Positions 61,299 to 64,000 of a stretch of DNA of 64,000 nucleotides are shown here, piece after piece. The stretch is from Kineosporiaceae bacterium (GTDB taxonomy: Bacteria > Actinomycetota > Actinomycetes > Actinomycetales > Kineosporiaceae). Where the stretch lies: contig JADJPO010000001.1 in NCBI GenBank assembly GCA_016713225.1, forward strand, positions 434,001 to 498,000. Direction: 5' to 3'. Position 1 is the stretch's first letter; each line of letters starts with the position of its first letter. Made by a program: the position numbers and the translations under genes. The notes under the pieces are model-generated. The model did not search any database. It worked only from the letters and a program-made list of their open reading frames with translations, and was not told where the DNA came from.

Positions 61299-62828
61299 TC
61301 AGGCAGCGACGGGGACGGCCTCGCGGCTGTGATCACGCTGCTTCAGGGCGATCACGATGCCGGCCATGATCAGGACGCCGATGAGCAGCGCCAGCAGGAA
61401 GAGCAGGAACTGGCCGATCAGCGGCAGCACCCAGATGCCGCCGTGCGGGGCGCGCAACGTGGTTCCGAAGGCCATGCACAGCGCACCGGTGACCGCCGAA
61501 CCGAACACGGACGAGGCGATGATGCGGATCGGGTCGGCGGCCGCGAACGGGATGGCGCCCTCGGAGATGAACGAGGCGCCCAGCAGCCACGCGGCCTTGC
61601 CGTTCTCGCGCTCGGGCTCGGTGAACAGCTTCGGTCGGACGGCGGTCGACAGCGCCATGGCGAGCGGGGCGACCATGCCGGCAGCCATGACGGCGGCCAT
61701 GATCTTCAACTGCGGTGCATCGGTGGCGGCACCCGCTGCACCCAGTCCGGCGGTGGCGAAGGTGTACGCGGTCTTGTTCACCGGGCCACCGAGGTCGAAG
61801 CCCATCATGGCCCCGAGGATCAGGCCGAGCACCACGGCCGACGAGCCGGACATGCTGTTCAGGGCGTCGGTCAGGGCGTTCATCAGCGAGGTGATCGGCC
61901 GGCCCAGCACGGTGATGAAGATGCCTGCGGTGATCAGGGTCGACAGCAACGGGATGACCACGACCGGCATGACGCCGCGGACGCCCTTGTGCACCTTCCA
62001 CCGCGAGATCCAGCGCGCCACGAAGCCGCCGAGGAAGCCGGTGGCGATGCCGCCGAGGAACCCGGCGCCCATGGTGGCCGCGATCGAGCCCCCGACGATG
62101 CCGGGCACGATGCCCGGGCGGTCGGCGATGCCGAAGGCGATGAAGCCACTCAGGATCGGAACCAGGAACCCGAAGGCTGCGGCGCCCATCACGAACAGCA
62201 GGGCGGCCCAGGAGGTCAGGCTGAGCAGGTCGAAGTTCTGCGCGATGTTGAAGGCCGCCTGGTCATCCTTGGCGGTCAGGCTGTACTTGACGATCTCGAT
62301 GGCGCCCTGCTCGCCGATCGCGACCTGGGCGAGCATGAACGACAGCGCGATCAGGATGCCGCCCGCCGCGACGAACGGGATCATGTACGAGACGCCGGTC
62401 ATCAGCCATTGGCGGATCTTGGTACCGGTGCCGGCACCGGCGTCGACCTTGGTGGTCAGGCCGCCGGCCGAACCGCCGCCGGCGGCGGCGGTGACGTTCA
62501 CGCTGCTCGGGTCCTGGCGGAACTGCTCGGCCGCGGCGACCGCCTGGGCGATCAGGCCGGGACCGTCCGAGATGGCCTTCTTGACGCCGACGTCGATGGT
62601 CGGCTTACCGGCGAACCGGCCCCGGTCCTTGACCTCGAGGTCGTGGGCGAAGACCACGGCGTCGGCCGCGGCGATGACCGCGGGGTCCAGTGGGTCCGAC
62701 CCGGCCGATCCCTGGGTCTCGACGATCATCTCGTGGCCGGCCTCGCGGGCGGCCACCTCCAGGGCCTCGGCGGCCATGTAGGTGTGGGCGATTCCGGTGG
62801 GGCAGGAGGTGACTCCGACGAGCTTCAT
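61299..62828 (-). CDS. fruA: PTS fructose-specific EIIBC
   Basis: A 509-residue EIIB-EIIC. The phosphorylated Cys9 is in GVTSCPTGIAHT of the EIIB domain (residues 1-100); a Gly/Ala linker leads to EIIC with about nine helices, including VSYMIPFVAAGGILIAL and MMGFDLGGPVNKTAYTFA, and ISEGAIPFAAADP near the end. It imports fructose as fructose-1-phosphate. ATG 62828 directly follows the EIIA stop, so the two are translated together. Confidence 0.94.
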   Translation of the reverse strand: MKLVGVTSCPTGIAHTYMAAEALEVAAREAGHEMIVETQGSAGSDPLDPAVIAAADAVVFAHDLEVKDRGRFAGKPTIDVGVKKAISDGPGLIAQAVAAAEQFRQDPSSVNVTAAAGGGSAGGLTTKVDAGAGTGTKIRQWLMTGVSYMIPFVAAGGILIALSFMLAQVAIGEQGAIEIVKYSLTAKDDQAAFNIAQNFDLLSLTSWAALLFVMGAAAFGFLVPILSGFIAFGIADRPGIVPGIVGGSIAATMGAGFLGGIATGFLGGFVARWISRWKVHKGVRGVMPVVVIPLLSTLITAGIFITVLGRPITSLMNALTDALNSMSGSSAVVLGLILGAMMGFDLGGPVNKTAYTFATAGLGAAGAATDAPQLKIMAAVMAAGMVAPLAMALSTAVRPKLFTEPERENGKAAWLLGASFISEGAIPFAAADPIRIIASSVFGSAVTGALCMAFGTTLRAPHGGIWVLPLIGQFLLFLLALLIGVLIMAGIVIALKQRDHSREAVPVAA

Positions 62829-62829
62829 C

Positions 62830-63276
62830 TCAACTCACGACCTCTCGCTCGACGATCTCGACGACGGTGGCGGCGTCGGGGGCGTCCTTCAGGGACTGAC
62901 GGAACTCGGTGCGCATCAACTTGCGGGCCAGGGCGGCGAGGATCTTCATGTGCTCCTGGCCGCCGCCGTCCGGGGCCGCGATCAGGAAGATCAGGGTGGC
63001 CGGGCCGTCCTCGGCGCCCCAGTCGATTCCCGTGGCGGGACGGCCGAAGACGAGCGACGGCTGGGTGATGGCGGCGCTGCGGGCGTGCGGGATGCCGATG
63101 CCGCCGGGCAGGCCGGTGGCCATCTGCTCCTCGCGCTTGCGGACGTCGTCCAGGAACGTCTCGAGGTCGGTGCAGCGGCCGCTGGCGACCAGGGTCTGCG
63201 CCATCGCGCGGGTCGCGGCGTGTCGGTCTGGGGCGTCCAGGTCGAGCACCACCTGGTCGGTTGTGATCAGGGACAT
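62830..63276 (-). CDS. fruB: PTS fructose-specific EIIA
   Basis: A 148-residue EIIA-Fru with the phosphorylated histidine in GGIGIPHARSAAI. It lacks the fused HPr-like domain of enterobacterial FruB and so takes phosphate from the HPr at 60943-61212. ATG 63276 with AAGGAAG upstream. Between fruK and fruA. Confidence 0.93.
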   Translation of the reverse strand: MSLITTDQVVLDLDAPDRHAATRAMAQTLVASGRCTDLETFLDDVRKREEQMATGLPGGIGIPHARSAAITQPSLVFGRPATGIDWGAEDGPATLIFLIAAPDGGGQEHMKILAALARKLMRTEFRQSLKDAPDAATVVEIVEREVVS

Positions 63277-63334
63277 GGTCTTCCTTTCGTGGGAGTGGCG
63301 ATCGGTCGGGTGGTGCTGAGGGGTGTTGATCGAA

Positions 63335-64000
63335 TCAGTGCAGGAGTCGGTCGAGATCGGGGTCGGCGGTGCAGATGACAACGATGTCTTCACAATCCGC
63401 GGACGACGGCACCCGGCTGCCGGGCAGGCGAACCGCGGCGGCTCCCCAGGTGACGCCGGCGATCAGGGCGGTCGCGGCGTCCTGGTCGCGTGAGAGGGCG
63501 TCGAGCAGGCCCGCCAGCAGGCAGTCACCGGCCCCCACCGTCGACAGCGGGTCGTCGATGGTGGCGATCGCGTGGGTGCACCCGGTGGCGTCGACCAGCA
63601 GGGCACCGTCCCCGCCGAGGCTCACCACGACGCGTTCGATGCCGTCTGCCACCAGGGCCGCGGCGGCATCGCGGACGTCGCGCAGGGTGGTCATCGGGGT
63701 GCCGACCAGTTCGGCCAGCTCTTCGTGGTTGGGCTTGATCAACTGGGGCCGAGCCGCCACGGCGGCGGCCAGCGGAGCCTCGGAGGAGTCGATGGCCACC
63801 CGCACGCCGTGCTCGCGGGCGCGCCGCACCAGCGTGGCGTAGAGGTCGACGGGGGCGCCCGGGGGGAGTGAGCCGCAGCCCACCACCCAGGTGGTGGTGG
63901 CATCGACGGCTGCCAGGGTGCCGTCGATCAGGGCGTCGACATCGTCGCCGGTCAGGGTCGGGCCGGGCTCGTTGAGCTTGGTGGTGGTGCCGTCGGGTTC
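63335..64000 (-). CDS. fruK: 1-phosphofructokinase, partial (5' end outside the window)
   Basis: The C-terminal 221 residues of a PfkB-family kinase are visible, read continuously to the window edge. GTTTKLNEPGP near the edge, LIKPNHEELAELVG, and the anion-hole/catalytic-base motif STVGAGDCLLAGLLDAL are characteristic of FruK/LacC-type sugar-phosphate kinases. It converts fructose-1-phosphate to fructose-1,6-bisphosphate. Gene order fruK-fruB-fruA supports the call. The start and any regulator lie beyond 64000. Confidence 0.92.
   Translation of the reverse strand, partial: EPDGTTTKLNEPGPTLTGDDVDALIDGTLAAVDATTTWVVGCGSLPPGAPVDLYATLVRRAREHGVRVAIDSSEAPLAAAVAARPQLIKPNHEELAELVGTPMTTLRDVRDAAAALVADGIERVVVSLGGDGALLVDATGCTHAIATIDDPLSTVGAGDCLLAGLLDALSRDQDAATALIAGVTWGAAAVRLPGSRVPSSADCEDIVVICTADPDLDRLLH

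Noticed and set aside
61206..63068. Long open frames on the plus strand (up to ~620 codons) opposite ptsH, fruA and fruB
   Set aside because: The minus strand has complete PTS proteins with active-site residues; the plus-strand reading has low complexity typical of antisense frames in high-GC DNA.

Overview
This is a high-GC, gene-dense stretch of chromosome from an actinobacterium. The signs are very strong G/C at third codon positions, many GTG starts, GntR/DasR-like and LacI regulators, a DUF574-type methyltransferase, a GH6 cellulase, AT-poor promoters and frequent leaderless starts. The exact genus cannot be told from the sequence. I saw no rRNA, tRNA, CRISPR array, prophage or insertion sequence.

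Layout. (1) 1-3.4 kb: a decayed LLM-type oxidoreductase remnant, a PTS-dependent dihydroxyacetone kinase operon dhaKLM (minus), a VOC protein and a small holin-family membrane protein. (2) 3.4-11.4 kb: an apparently complete trans-4-hydroxy-L-proline degradation cluster (two-subunit dehydrogenase with an unusual three-domain fused subunit, deaminase, 2-epimerase, semialdehyde dehydrogenase), interleaved with a methyltransferase and a PEBP protein. (3) 11.4-13.7 kb: a membrane-protein cassette, RDD / CD225 / DUF2752 / CD225. (4) 13.7-20.9 kb: an HTH-MurA fusion, a frameshifted M1 aminopeptidase, an ornithine-cyclodeaminase-family enzyme, a zinc-ribbon protein with a long Glu-Pro tract and a small exported protein. 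(5) 21-24.5 kb: a branched-chain 2-oxoacid dehydrogenase operon (E1alpha, E1beta, E2). (6) 24.6-29.2 kb: hipBA with three identical palindromic operators, a beta-propeller-like protein, AlkB and a metallophosphoesterase. (7) 29.2-34.8 kb: a GH2 beta-galactosidase convergent with, and overlapping, a MarR-controlled DHA2 efflux pump. (8) 34.8-42.4 kb: membrane proteins, a nitrilase-family amidase, two related CopD proteins (one fused to a CtaG-like domain) and a LacI-controlled amidohydrolase/cysteine-dioxygenase-like pair under twin operators. (9) 42.4-50.1 kb: an amino-sugar and cell-wall recycling locus: SIS deaminase and DasR-like regulator diverging from an ABC importer, NagZ and MurQ, with two dre-like operators. 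(10) 50-57.8 kb: a papain-like protein, a secreted GH6 cellulase, an acyl-CoA dehydrogenase and a two-gene block of unknown function bracketed by near-identical direct repeats. (11) 57.9-64 kb: a serine hydrolase, then PTS EI, HPr and the fructose PTS (EIIBC, EIIA, 1-phosphofructokinase, cut by the window end).

How the parts fit. HPr and EI near the right end can supply phosphate both to the fructose PTS and to DhaM at the left end. Much of the window is scavenging: hydroxyproline, N-acetylated amino sugars and muropeptides, beta-galactosides, cellulose, fructose and branched-chain keto acids. Regulation is unusually readable, with palindromic operators placed next to HipB, LacI, GntR, MarR and (more tentatively) the HTH-MurA gene. 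The most worthwhile unknowns are the direct-repeat-flanked DUF6745-like block, the HTH-MurA fusion, the CD225-DUF2752 cassette and the LacI-controlled amidohydrolase/CDO-like pair. Two or three apparent frameshifts (LLM remnant, aminopeptidase N, possibly the efflux pump tail) may be real decay or assembly errors.
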